From NCBI GenBank assembly GCA_963729215.1, contig CAVSND010000014.1:1-51864 (forward strand): a DNA stretch of 51,864 nucleotides. Direction: 5' to 3'. This stretch comes from CAVQJU01 sp963729215 (lineage in GTDB: Bacteria; Acidobacteriota; Vicinamibacteria; Vicinamibacterales; CAVVIG01). The notes beneath the pieces were generated by a model, which saw nothing but the letters and a program-made list of their open reading frames with translations, made no database searches and was not told where the DNA came from. Below, piece after piece: positions 7,621 through 15,215 of the stretch. Every line of letters starts with the position of its first letter. Positions within the stretch are counted from its first letter, which is position 1. The translations under genes and the position numbers were made by a program.

Positions 7621-8533
7621 ATGCCGTGAGATCACGTTGCGTGACGGACGAACGTTGGCCTACGCCGAATACGGCAGCCCGAACGGGCTGCCGATTATCC
7701 ATTGTCACGGCACACCAAGTTCCCGCGTTGAAGGCGACCTGACGTTCAGTGACACGCTGGCGGCCGAACTCGGCGTGCGGATTATCGTGCCGGACCGGCC
7801 GGGAATGGGTCGATCGGATTTCCAACCGAACCGCCGCATCGTCGACTGGCCGAACGACGTGCTGGAGCTGGCCTCGGCTCTCGGCCTCGAGACGTTCGCC
7901 GTGCTCGGTTCCTCCGGCGGCGCGCCTTACGCCGCCGCCTGCGCGGCCTTGATTCCGACCAGGATTCGGGTCGTCGGTCTGCTCGGCGGCGTGGCTCCTC
8001 TCGATGACCCAGGCGTCCTGGCGGCCATGAGCGCCCCGCTCCGGGTCATGGTCCGGCTCGCCAGATTTGCGCCGGCGGTCCTGCGCGCACTCTTTCGTCT
8101 CAACCTCAGGGCCATGCGCGGCGGCGGGCAACGCGGAGGCGACCGGATGGCCGCTTCGTTTCCGGAGCCTGATCGGAGCCTGCTGCAACGTCCGGAAATC
8201 CGCGACGGCTTCATGGCGTGCTTTCAGGAGTCGTGCCGGCAGGGACCGCGAGGCCCGGTGTGGGACGTCAGGCTCATGGCGCAACCGTGGGGGTTCGATC
8301 TCGCCGTCATCAAGATCCCGGTTCTGCTCTGGCAAGGCGAGCGGGACGGCAACGTTCCCCTGGCGCACGGCCGGTATCTCGCCGCCGCGATCCCGACATG
8401 TCGCGCCACGTTCTACCCGGACGAGGCGCATCTGTCGCTGCCGCATGAATCATCAGCGGGAAATTCTCAATGGGTTAAAGGGCGAGCCCGTACCGACAAC
8501 AGAGCAAGAAGGACTAAACGCAGAGATCGCTGA
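7607..8533 (+). CDS. Alpha/beta hydrolase
   Basis: Starts MTNTECREITLRDGRTLAYA, then EYGSPNGLPIIHCHGTPSS (oxyanion-hole HG) and PDRPGMGRSDFQPNR. The nucleophile elbow is VLGSSGGAPYAAA (G-S-S-G-G), the acid strand IPVLLWQGERDGNVPLAHG (Asp), and the His lies in YPDEAHLSL. The catalytic triad is complete. Near 8445 the frame appears to slip: the neighbouring frame gives NHQREILNGLKGEP, a normal last helix, and the frame shown runs on into the 28-bp palindrome at 8516. It would hydrolyse an ester, lactone or similar substrate; none can be named from sequence. Confidence 0.8.
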   Translation: MTNTECREITLRDGRTLAYAEYGSPNGLPIIHCHGTPSSRVEGDLTFSDTLAAELGVRIIVPDRPGMGRSDFQPNRRIVDWPNDVLELASALGLETFAVLGSSGGAPYAAACAALIPTRIRVVGLLGGVAPLDDPGVLAAMSAPLRVMVRLARFAPAVLRALFRLNLRAMRGGGQRGGDRMAASFPEPDRSLLQRPEIRDGFMACFQESCRQGPRGPVWDVRLMAQPWGFDLAVIKIPVLLWQGERDGNVPLAHGRYLAAAIPTCRATFYPDEAHLSLPHESSAGNSQWVKGRARTDNRARRTKRRDR

Positions 8534-8594
8534 GATCGCAGAGCCTCGTTGGATCCCGAAAAGAGACTCTGCGATCTCGGCGATCTCTGCGTTT
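8516..8594. repeat. 28-bp inverted repeat (large intergenic hairpin)
   Basis: Arms 8516-8543 and 8567-8594 match as inverted repeats over 28 bp with one mismatch that would still pair as G-U in RNA; the loop is 23 nt. Each arm itself contains an internal repeat of the type GAGATCGC. The transcript would form a very stable hairpin between the hydrolase and the following GNAT and may end or stabilise the upstream message. The alpha/beta hydrolase frame reads into it. Confidence 0.8.
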
Positions 8595-8613
8595 TGATCT
8601 TCTCGCGTTGCAA

Positions 8614-9226
8614 ATGTCCATATCATTTCAATTCGCTGCCGAAGCAGACATTCCCGCTCTCGTAGAGCTTCGGCTCGCGGTCGATGCGGATCAGGCACGG
8701 CGCTTCGGCGATGACCGATGGTGGACGACGATCACCGAGAAGAGCGTGGCGCGCGGGCTCAAATCGTCGCGAGTCCTCGTCGCGCGCCAAAAGGGGCGGA
8801 TTGTCGGAGCGCTGCGGATGGAGACGAAGAAACCGTGGGCGATCGATCTCCGGTACTTCACACCCGTTCGGCGGGCCGTGTATCTCCATGACGTCAACGT
8901 GGCGCCAGGACTGCAACGATCAGGTATCGGACGCAGGCTCCTCACGCGCGCGAGAACCGTGGCCCGAGCATGGCCTGTCGACGCGATCCGCGTGGACGCG
9001 TACGACGGAGCCTCTGGGCGCCGGGCCGTTTTACAAGAAGTGCGGGTTCACTGAAGTCGGGCGCACAGTCTATCGAGGTGTACCCCTCGTCTATTTTGAG
9101 TTCGTGTTCCCGGGCAAGTCATCGACACGAAATTCCGACGATTGCGGGACTCTCTCCAAAGGATCCAAAAACAAGAGGGGCCGGCTAATCAGGCGGCGCG
9201 CCAACTATACTGAGGGCGCTGCTTGA
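8614..9226 (+). CDS. GNAT N-acetyltransferase (frameshifted)
   Basis: ATG 8614 opens MSISFQFAAEADIPALVELR. The N-terminal half is followed by YLHDVNVAPGLQRSGIGRRL (acetyl-CoA loop). Near 9010 the frame slips by one base and the last strands continue as PFYKKCGFTEVGRTVYRG and VPLVYFEFVF in the next frame. The true stop is uncertain: a family member should end soon after 9110, but the frame runs to 9226, so a second error is likely. The acceptor substrate is not predictable. Confidence 0.6.
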
Positions 9227-9283
9227 GTGCGGTTCAATGTGAATCGCAAGACCGCGAATGGACCTGGAGGCTGGAAGCGTCTG

Positions 9284-9850
9284 ATGCATACGTATCCGTA
9301 CACGATCGAAAACGGTTCTGGCGAAGAGCTCGTCTTTCTTCGCGTCGCAGGCGCCGAGTCTGGCGAACGTCTCGAGGTTGAGATACGCGCTCAGCCTGAC
9401 GCCGGTCCGCCGATGCACGTCCATTATCTTCAGGAAGAAGCCATGACCGTCGTGTCCGGCAAGCTCGGGTTTCAGACTGCCGGCGAGGAACCCCGCTATG
9501 CCGGGCCCGGCGAGACGAAGATTTTCGCGGCCGGCGTCGGCCACCGCTGGTGGAACGCCGGCGCGACGGAGCTGCACTGCACGGGATGGGCCAAGCCGCC
9601 GCACAACGTGGAGTACTTCCTCACGGCTCTCTTCGGTTCGATGAAGCGGGTTGGGAAAAAACGCCCGGACTTCTTCGACGCCGCATTCCTGCTGACGCGC
9701 TACCGGTCGGAAATACGCATGCTCGACATTCCGGCGATCGTGCAAACGGTGGCTTTTCCGGTCCTCCTGGCAATCGGTAAGCTCGTTGGGAAGTACGACC
9801 GATTTCAAGGTGCGCCCGAGCCCGTCCAGCCGTCACAAGCCGGCCGTTAG
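9284..9850 (+). CDS. Cupin-domain protein
   Basis: 188 residues from ATG 9284 (MHTYPYTIENGSGEELVFLR). A single conserved beta barrel shows cupin motif 1 PMHVHYLQEEAMTVVSGKLG (HxH...E metal ligands, glycine) and motif 2 PGETKIFAAGVGHRWWNAG (second His). A helical C-terminal region AIVQTVAFPVLLAIGKLVG follows. Metal-binding enzyme or sensor; substrate unknown. The frame is open further upstream, but the ATG gives the usual distance to motif 1. Confidence 0.75.
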   Translation: MHTYPYTIENGSGEELVFLRVAGAESGERLEVEIRAQPDAGPPMHVHYLQEEAMTVVSGKLGFQTAGEEPRYAGPGETKIFAAGVGHRWWNAGATELHCTGWAKPPHNVEYFLTALFGSMKRVGKKRPDFFDAAFLLTRYRSEIRMLDIPAIVQTVAFPVLLAIGKLVGKYDRFQGAPEPVQPSQAGR

Positions 9851-9908
9851 CCTGGCATCACATGTGACATCTGCTGAGTTGCGACATCGACGAGCCTCGC
9901 GAGGTTTC

Positions 9909-10247
9909 ATGAAAGCTCTGGCTGTCTTCGCGTTCGCGGTGGCCACGGCGCCGCTCGCACGCGGCAACGCAGATGTCTCGGTGCAATTGCGCGCGGAACA
10001 GCAGTCGCTGCTCCACATTGGCCAGACAGCGACGCTGCGCGTGCCGTCAAAAGGCCAGTTCTCGATCGGTTCGGCCGGAGACGCATTGGTTCTGACCGAA
10101 CGCAAACAACAAAGAGGCGACACCGTCTATATCTACCGAGCGGCCAGAGTCGGAAACCACACGTTCGTGGCGACCCCGAAAGACCCAGGACCAGACGGGT
10201 GCATCAGTTGCGTCACCATTCACTACTTCGTCAAGGTGATTCAATGA
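9909..10247 (+). CDS. Hypothetical secreted protein
   Basis: 112 residues. MKALAVFAFAVATAPLARGNA is a standard signal peptide; the mature part is predicted beta-rich and holds one Cys pair (GCISCVTIHYF) near the end. No family is recognised. It would be exported to the periplasm. It begins 59 bp after the cupin gene and ends 15 bp before a membrane protein gene, so the three may share a transcript. Confidence 0.6.
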   Translation: MKALAVFAFAVATAPLARGNADVSVQLRAEQQSLLHIGQTATLRVPSKGQFSIGSAGDALVLTERKQQRGDTVYIYRAARVGNHTFVATPKDPGPDGCISCVTIHYFVKVIQ

Positions 10248-10261
10248 CGTCAGGAGTGTGA

Positions 10262-10629
10262 GTGGGCTCGCATCCGGCAAACCTGGCGATTCGCTTCTTC
10301 CTGGAACTGGCCGCTCTGGTCGCTATGGGATTCTGGGGTTGGCGGCAAGGCGAGGACATGACCCGTTATGTCCTCGCCGCGCTCGTGCCTCTTACCGCCG
10401 CGGCTCTCTGGGGATCTTCGCCGTGCCCGGCGATCCGAGCCGGTCCGGGTCCGCGCTGGTTGCGGTGCCTGGCGCGCTCCGGCTCGGACTTGAGGCGGCA
10501 TTCTTTGCATTTGCCGTCTGGGCGCTGTACCGGCTGGGAAACATTTCACTCGCTCGCACTATGGCAGCGGCCCTCGCTCTTCACTATGCTGTCTCCTACG
10601 ATCGTCTTGCGTGGCTGTTACGTTCCTGA
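10262..10629 (+). CDS. YrdB/DUF2568-type membrane protein (frameshifted)
   Basis: GTG start, then FFLELAALVAMGFWGWRQGE, the typical first helix of DUF2568, and MTRYVLAALVPLTAAALWG. The frame changes near 10410 and continues IFAVPGDPSRSG...GALRLGLEAAFFAFAVWALY, ending ALALHYAVSYDRLAWLL. The two halves together give a complete four-helix protein of ~122 residues. Inner-membrane protein of unknown role. The next gene starts 16 bp downstream. Confidence 0.7.
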
Positions 10630-10644
10630 TCGGGAGACCAGCGC

Positions 10645-11084
10645 ATGAACTCGTCCAGTGCCACAGCGAACCCCTCGAGCCAGGAAGGAGCCAAGAGAAA
10701 TCTCGCGTCGATCAGTCCGTTCTTCATCGTGAAGGACCTGCAGACGTCGATCGCCTACTACACAGAGCGCCTCGGTTTCCGGGTCGACTTCACGGGTCCA
10801 GCCGATGGGCCGTACTATGCCGGCGTGAGCCGGGATGGGGTCGGCATCATGCTGAAGTCAATTCTTCCGGATGTGCTGCCTGTCCAAACCACACCCGGCA
10901 CGAATGGGCCCGGTGGGACGCGTACATCTACACCCTGGACCCCGACGCACTCTTCGACGAGTTCAGCCAGCGCGGTGTGTCGTTCGTCAAGACGTTGTCG
11001 TTCATAGACGAAGGGCTGTGGGGCTTCGAGCTCACGGATGCGGACGGGTATGTTCTGGCCTTCTTTCATCTCCGCAACTCGTAG
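10645..11084 (+). CDS. VOC-family (glyoxalase/bleomycin-resistance-like) protein (frameshifted)
   Basis: The first half SISPFFIVKDLQTSIAYYTE and RLGFRVDF is the classical start of a VOC module. After a one-base slip near 10885 the second half continues HEWARWDAYIYTLDPDAL, FDEFSQRGVSFVKTL and LWGFELTDADGYVLAFF, with the terminal Glu/Asp of the second beta-alpha-beta-beta-beta unit. Candidate roles are a dioxygenase, a glyoxalase or an antibiotic-binding protein. The 3' end overlaps the start region of the beta-lactamase gene in another frame. Confidence 0.7.
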
Positions 11085-12066
11085 ACGACAGGCAGCAGTG
11101 GTTGTCAGCTGCGCGCTGGCGACAGTCGCGCAGCTGCTCGCCGCCTCTCTCCAGCATCAGGCACTTCAGCAGGAATTCGATCGCCTCGCGCGCGGGATCG
11201 ACGGACGGGTCGGGATCTGCGCCGCGGATTCGGCGGGCCTCTCGTGCGTCAACGGGGATCAGCGCTTCCCGCTTCAGAGTGTCATGAAGCTGCTCGTCGG
11301 CCTCGCCATCATGGATGCGGTCGATCACGGACGGCTTCACCTTCAAGACAGCGTCACGATCCGTAAACAGGATTTGAGCCTGGCCGTGCAACCGTTGGCC
11401 GCGCTCGTGACTGATGACGGGTTCCGGACAACCATCGACGACCTCGTACGACGCGCGATCGTCGACAGCGACAGCGCCGCGACCGATGTCCTGGTCGCGC
11501 GGCTCGGCGGGCCCGCCGCCGTGCAGGGCGTGCTCGATCGGCTTGGCCTGGCGGGCGTGCGTATCGACCGCGACGAGCGGCACCTCCAGACCGAAATCGC
11601 CGGCGTCGTCTGGCGTCCGGAGTACGTGGACAGCGCCGTCCTGAATCGCGCGTACGCCGCGGTCCCCGAAACGCTGCGCGATGCCGCCTATCGTGCCTAT
11701 CAGGCCGACCCGCGAGACACCGCGACACCCACCGGCATGATTTCGCTGCTCCGATCGCTCGCGCAGGGCAAGCTGGTCTCCCCTCCGCTCACCCGCCGCC
11801 TGATCGAGATCATGGGCCAGACGGTCACGTTTCCCGATCGGCTGAAGGCCGGCCTCGAGGGGCGGTGGGCTCTCGCCCACAAGACCGGCACGAGCAGCAC
11901 GTGGAAGGGCGTGACCGCCGCGACGAACGACGTGGGCATCTTGACGTCGCCTGATGGCGAGCTCGTGAGCGTCGCCGTCTTCATTGCAGACTCGCGCGCG
12001 TCGGAGGCGGATCGCGCGCAGCTCATGGCGCGGGTGACCCGCGCGACGATTGAGAGCTATCGCTGA
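11050..12066 (+). CDS. Class A beta-lactamase (serine)
   Basis: Hydrophobic signal (AAVVVSCALATVAQLLAAS) then a transpeptidase-like fold. Active-site motifs are in order: S70-x-x-K73 as PLQSVMKLLVGL, S130-D-N as VDSDSAATDV with Ser in place of Asn132, the omega-loop Glu in IDRDERHLQTE, and K234-T-G as AHKTGTSSTW. Spacing and phrases such as VTAATNDVGI resemble the A2 (PER/VEB/CfxA-like) branch. It hydrolyses beta-lactams in the periplasm; the spectrum cannot be inferred. ATG 11050 is preferred because the signal follows it; it overlaps the VOC gene by 35 bp. A GTG near 11100, after the VOC stop, is an alternative. Confidence 0.85.
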   Translation: MFWPSFISATRRRQAAVVVSCALATVAQLLAASLQHQALQQEFDRLARGIDGRVGICAADSAGLSCVNGDQRFPLQSVMKLLVGLAIMDAVDHGRLHLQDSVTIRKQDLSLAVQPLAALVTDDGFRTTIDDLVRRAIVDSDSAATDVLVARLGGPAAVQGVLDRLGLAGVRIDRDERHLQTEIAGVVWRPEYVDSAVLNRAYAAVPETLRDAAYRAYQADPRDTATPTGMISLLRSLAQGKLVSPPLTRRLIEIMGQTVTFPDRLKAGLEGRWALAHKTGTSSTWKGVTAATNDVGILTSPDGELVSVAVFIADSRASEADRAQLMARVTRATIESYR

Positions 12067-12140
12067 AGCCCCGGTGTCTAACATCGGGTGCGCCTGTATG
12101 AAGGGAACCGTCCATCGAGGCCCTTAAATTCGAATCCGAA

Positions 12141-12905
12141 TTGTTGCGGCGCCCGGCGGCCACGGGGATCGATGCCGTCACGACACTTCGGCATTTCTCC
12201 ATCGTCACGTACGCTGTCCCCCCCGCCCGGTTGCGGCCCCTGCTCGACAACCGGTTCGAACTGGACTGCATCGAGTTGGACGGTGTCCCCAAGGCGCTGT
12301 TGTCTGTCGTGCCGTTCGAGGATCAGGACTTCCGCGCCGCGGCCCTGCCGAGCCCTCGGTTGCGATTCGGCCAGACGAACTACCGCATCTACATCCGCGA
12401 TCGGGCCGGCCGGCGCGCGGTCTGGTTCCTCGGGACCGCTCTCGGTTCATGGACAGTATTCCTGCCTCGGCACGTGTGGCGCCTCCCGTGGCACTACGGA
12501 CGCTTTGTGTTCAAGTGCGAGCAGGATCTTCGAGGGCGGTATTCCTCGTACGTCATCGAGACACAGAGCAAGTGGGCACCTGCCCAGCTGGAGCTCGTTC
12601 ACGAACCTGAGGCGGCTCTGTCATTCCCGGGATTCCCGGATATGGAAACGGCGCTCCTCGTCCTGACCCACCCGTTGATGGGCTACTACACCAGGCGGGA
12701 TGGTCGCCTCGGCACCTACTCCGTGTGGCACGACCGCTTGTCACCGGAGGCCGGTCGTATTCACGTGGCGCGGTTCGGATTGCTCGATCGCCTCGGCCTC
12801 GTTCCGCTGTCCGAGCAGTCGACGCCATATAGCGTCCTGATCCAACCAATGACCGAGTTCCTCGTGAGGCTGCCGCCACGACGATGGCGTGAAAGCCCCG
12901 GCTGA
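12141..12905 (+). CDS. DUF2071 (YqjF-like) protein
   Basis: About 254 residues with the family features HFSIVTYAVPPARLRPLLD near the start, GVPKALLSVVPFEDQDFRA, RRAVWFLGTALGSW and YTRRDGRLGTYSVWHD. DUF2071 proteins resemble acetoacetate decarboxylase in fold but lack a proven activity. The frame is open upstream to a TGA near 12100 without an ATG; TTG 12141 is used, and TTG 12138 or a nearby start is possible. It ends 6 bp before the M1 peptidase ATG, suggesting one transcript. Confidence 0.75.
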   Translation: MLRRPAATGIDAVTTLRHFSIVTYAVPPARLRPLLDNRFELDCIELDGVPKALLSVVPFEDQDFRAAALPSPRLRFGQTNYRIYIRDRAGRRAVWFLGTALGSWTVFLPRHVWRLPWHYGRFVFKCEQDLRGRYSSYVIETQSKWAPAQLELVHEPEAALSFPGFPDMETALLVLTHPLMGYYTRRDGRLGTYSVWHDRLSPEAGRIHVARFGLLDRLGLVPLSEQSTPYSVLIQPMTEFLVRLPPRRWRESPG

Positions 12906-12911
12906 GGTCAC

Positions 12912-14237
12912 ATGAACATGCAACAGGCTTATCGCGCATGTGCCTTCCTGGTGCTGCTGGCGGCCCAGCCGCTCGCCGCAGCTCCGCCGGACGGTCGTCT
13001 CTTTGACGTCCTTGGCTACGTGGCCACCGTCCGGCCGGATATCCAGGGGGGCGCGGTCACTGGCGACGTCAGCATCCACCTGCGACTGCTTTCCGGCAAG
13101 GCCGACACGATCGAGCTCGATCGGGCCGACCTTGTGATCGATGAAGTACGGCAGCAGGGCCGGCGGCTCGACTTCGATCTGATTCCGCGCCGTGTCCGTG
13201 TCCATCTTCCTGGGCCCGCTGCCCGAGGCGAGTTGCGCGACCTTGCGATCTCGTACCACGGAGTTCCTCGCTCAGGTTTGCGATTCGTTGCCGAACGCCA
13301 GCAGGCCTACACGATCTTTTCGACCAGCGAGTGGCTCGTCTGCGTCGATGCCCCGGACGACAAGGCGACGTTCGATCTTCGGCTGGTCCTCCCTGCCGGG
13401 TTGAAGGCCATCGGAACCGGAAGCCTCGTGAGTGAACAGCCTGGACCCGACGGGACGATCGTGCATCGTTTCCGGCAGAAACGACCCGCGTCGAGTTACC
13501 TGTTTGGTTTCGCGGCGGGCCGGTTCATCGAGATGAAGGCCGCGCGAGGGAACACGGCCCTGCGGTATCTGGGCGAAGGATTCTCACCAGACGAATTGAG
13601 CCGCGTCTTCCGCGACACGCCTGACATGCTGGACTTCTTCACGCGCCGCGCGGGCGTGGCGTATCCGCTGGACACCTATACGCAAGCGCTGGTCGCCAAC
13701 ACCGCGGGACAAGAGGCGTGGGGCTTCTCGCTGCTGTCCGACGCCTACGGGCACGCGGTGCTGGACGACCCGGCGGCCATCTCGTTAATCGCGCACGAGC
13801 TCGCCCACCAATGGTGGGGCAACCTGGTCACGTGCCTGGACTGGACGCATTTCTGGTTGAACGAAGGCTTCGCGACGTTCATGGCCGCCGCATACGATGA
13901 GGAACGCTTCGGCCGGGAGGCCTATCTCCGCGACATCGACCGAGCACGCGTCAGGTACGAAGCCGTGCGCGAGGCTGGCGGCGATCGCTCACTGGTGTTC
14001 CCGGAGTGGAATCACCCGACCGCCAACGACCGGACCATCGTCTACCAGAAAGGCGCGTACGTCCTGCATCTGCTTCGGGAACAAATCGGTGATGACGCCT
14101 TCTGGGCCGGCATTCGGCGGTACACCGCCACTCATGCCGGCGGCTCCGTGACCACGGACGACTTCAAGCGGTCGATGGAAGAAAGCAGTGGACTGAATTT
14201 CAGCGCCTTCTTCGACACATGGGTGTACATGCGATAG
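12912..14237 (+). CDS. M1-family zinc aminopeptidase, secreted
   Basis: 441 residues. The signal peptide ACAFLVLLAAQPLAAA is followed by a beta-rich N-terminal domain (~25-230) and the gluzincin catalytic domain. Zinc site: LIAHELAHQWWGN (HExxH) with the third ligand in LNEGFATFMAA 18 residues later; the catalytic Tyr is in IVYQKGAYVLHLL. The substrate-binding GxMEN motif reads AGQEAWGF here, an unusual form. The protein is short for the family and lacks the C-terminal helical domain. It trims N-terminal residues from peptides in the periplasm. A large palindrome follows the stop. Confidence 0.85.
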   Translation: MNMQQAYRACAFLVLLAAQPLAAAPPDGRLFDVLGYVATVRPDIQGGAVTGDVSIHLRLLSGKADTIELDRADLVIDEVRQQGRRLDFDLIPRRVRVHLPGPAARGELRDLAISYHGVPRSGLRFVAERQQAYTIFSTSEWLVCVDAPDDKATFDLRLVLPAGLKAIGTGSLVSEQPGPDGTIVHRFRQKRPASSYLFGFAAGRFIEMKAARGNTALRYLGEGFSPDELSRVFRDTPDMLDFFTRRAGVAYPLDTYTQALVANTAGQEAWGFSLLSDAYGHAVLDDPAAISLIAHELAHQWWGNLVTCLDWTHFWLNEGFATFMAAAYDEERFGREAYLRDIDRARVRYEAVREAGGDRSLVFPEWNHPTANDRTIVYQKGAYVLHLLREQIGDDAFWAGIRRYTATHAGGSVTTDDFKRSMEESSGLNFSAFFDTWVYMR

Positions 14238-14254
14238 AGCACTTTCCATTCGGT

Positions 14255-14317
14255 GTAGTGCAGGCCTTCAGGCGTGCCAGGGCGTGGGCGGATGGCACCC
14301 CTGAAGGTTTGCACTAC
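14255..14317. terminator. 25-bp inverted repeat between convergent genes (probable bidirectional terminator)
   Basis: Arms 14255-14279 (starting GTAGTGCAGG) and 14293-14317 pair over 25 bp with three mismatches and a 13-nt loop. It lies exactly between the M1 peptidase (stop 14237) and the oppositely oriented secreted-protein gene, whose stop codon at 14314-14316 is inside the right arm. There is no U tract, so it may instead be a mobile palindromic repeat that also serves as a barrier. Confidence 0.65.
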
Positions 14318-15129
14318 TTGATGTGCCCCTTATCCCGCTCGTTTTCGGTGCACACCCACTCCAACAAATCATCGTCCGGCACCAGCGTCGAAGCGTATCG
14401 GAAGGCAATCGCCTTCGAATAGTATTTCCCGTCGTCGATCGTCATCTCGACGTCCATGTGACCGAAATCGCGGCGGCGCCACCGTTCCTTGAGCCGCATC
14501 GTCTCGCTTCTCGGGTGGCCGAAGGCATCGAGCGGCGCCCGCGCATTCAGGCCAACGGTTTCGACGATCAACGTATCCCCGTCCCACTTGCCCACTGAGT
14601 AGCCGGCCCAGGCCGGATTGGGGTTCGCCGGCAGTTTTCGTCCATCCATGTGAATCTGGCGCGGGATGTCGCCTTCGTAGAGGATGACGAGCAGACTCGG
14701 CGTTTGCACGATTCGTCTCGGCATGGGGAACAACTCGACCATCGGCAAGCCGGACGGCAGGCAGCGCGGGCCGAGCGAGTCGCTCAGCGACTGATTCGTC
14801 GCCCACTCCTTCTGAGCGTCAGGACTCAGTTTCACCTCGTCTGGCGCGTAGTCGGCCATGACGTTGAACAGATACTTGGAGAACGTCGTCGCGTCGTCTC
14901 CCGGCACCGCAGTCTGACCCAGGCCGGGGACGATCTTTTCGATTTCGCCTGGAGGCGCGGTGTCGGTCTGCCAGAGACCCGTGAAGTCCGGTTTGCCGCC
15001 CGCGCGCGGCGCGGGCGCCGTCAGCACGGGCTTGCCGTCGCGTGTCCGGGGAACACCGCGCGCCGGTTCGTTGATCCACTGGGCGGATGAAAGCGTTGCG
15101 GCAATCAGAAACGTCAGCGCTCTGTGCAT
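14314..15129 (-). CDS. Secreted protein of an Acidobacteria-type family (paralogue 1)
   Basis: 271 residues with a signal peptide (LTFLIAATLSSAQ). Typical phrases of the family are PRTRDGKPVLTAPAP, GKPDFTGLW, RRIVQTPSLLVILYEGD, GYSVGKWDGDTLIVETVG and LKERWRRRD. The same architecture, DGxPDLxGxW then a GYVVIVYE-like strand then a W-D-G-D/N-T-L-V-V-[DE]-T strand, recurs at 27634-28545, so these are paralogues. No enzymatic function is established to my knowledge. Start ATG 15129 is followed directly by the signal. Confidence 0.7.
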   Translation of the reverse strand: MHRALTFLIAATLSSAQWINEPARGVPRTRDGKPVLTAPAPRAGGKPDFTGLWQTDTAPPGEIEKIVPGLGQTAVPGDDATTFSKYLFNVMADYAPDEVKLSPDAQKEWATNQSLSDSLGPRCLPSGLPMVELFPMPRRIVQTPSLLVILYEGDIPRQIHMDGRKLPANPNPAWAGYSVGKWDGDTLIVETVGLNARAPLDAFGHPRSETMRLKERWRRRDFGHMDVEMTIDDGKYYSKAIAFRYASTLVPDDDLLEWVCTENERDKGHIK

Positions 15130-15215
15130 GCGGGATTCCTTCAGTCAGGAGACGGCCCACAGTGTAAGCGCACACGGGCTGCGTGCGCGTCCTTAATCGA
15201 ACGCGCGCATACGCG

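Noticed and set aside
6353..8446. 697-codon open frame on the minus strand
   Set aside because: It lies antisense to four plus-strand genes with clear families (GNAT, two membrane proteins, alpha/beta hydrolase), has low-complexity Arg/Gly/His composition and matches nothing; it is a GC-rich shadow frame.
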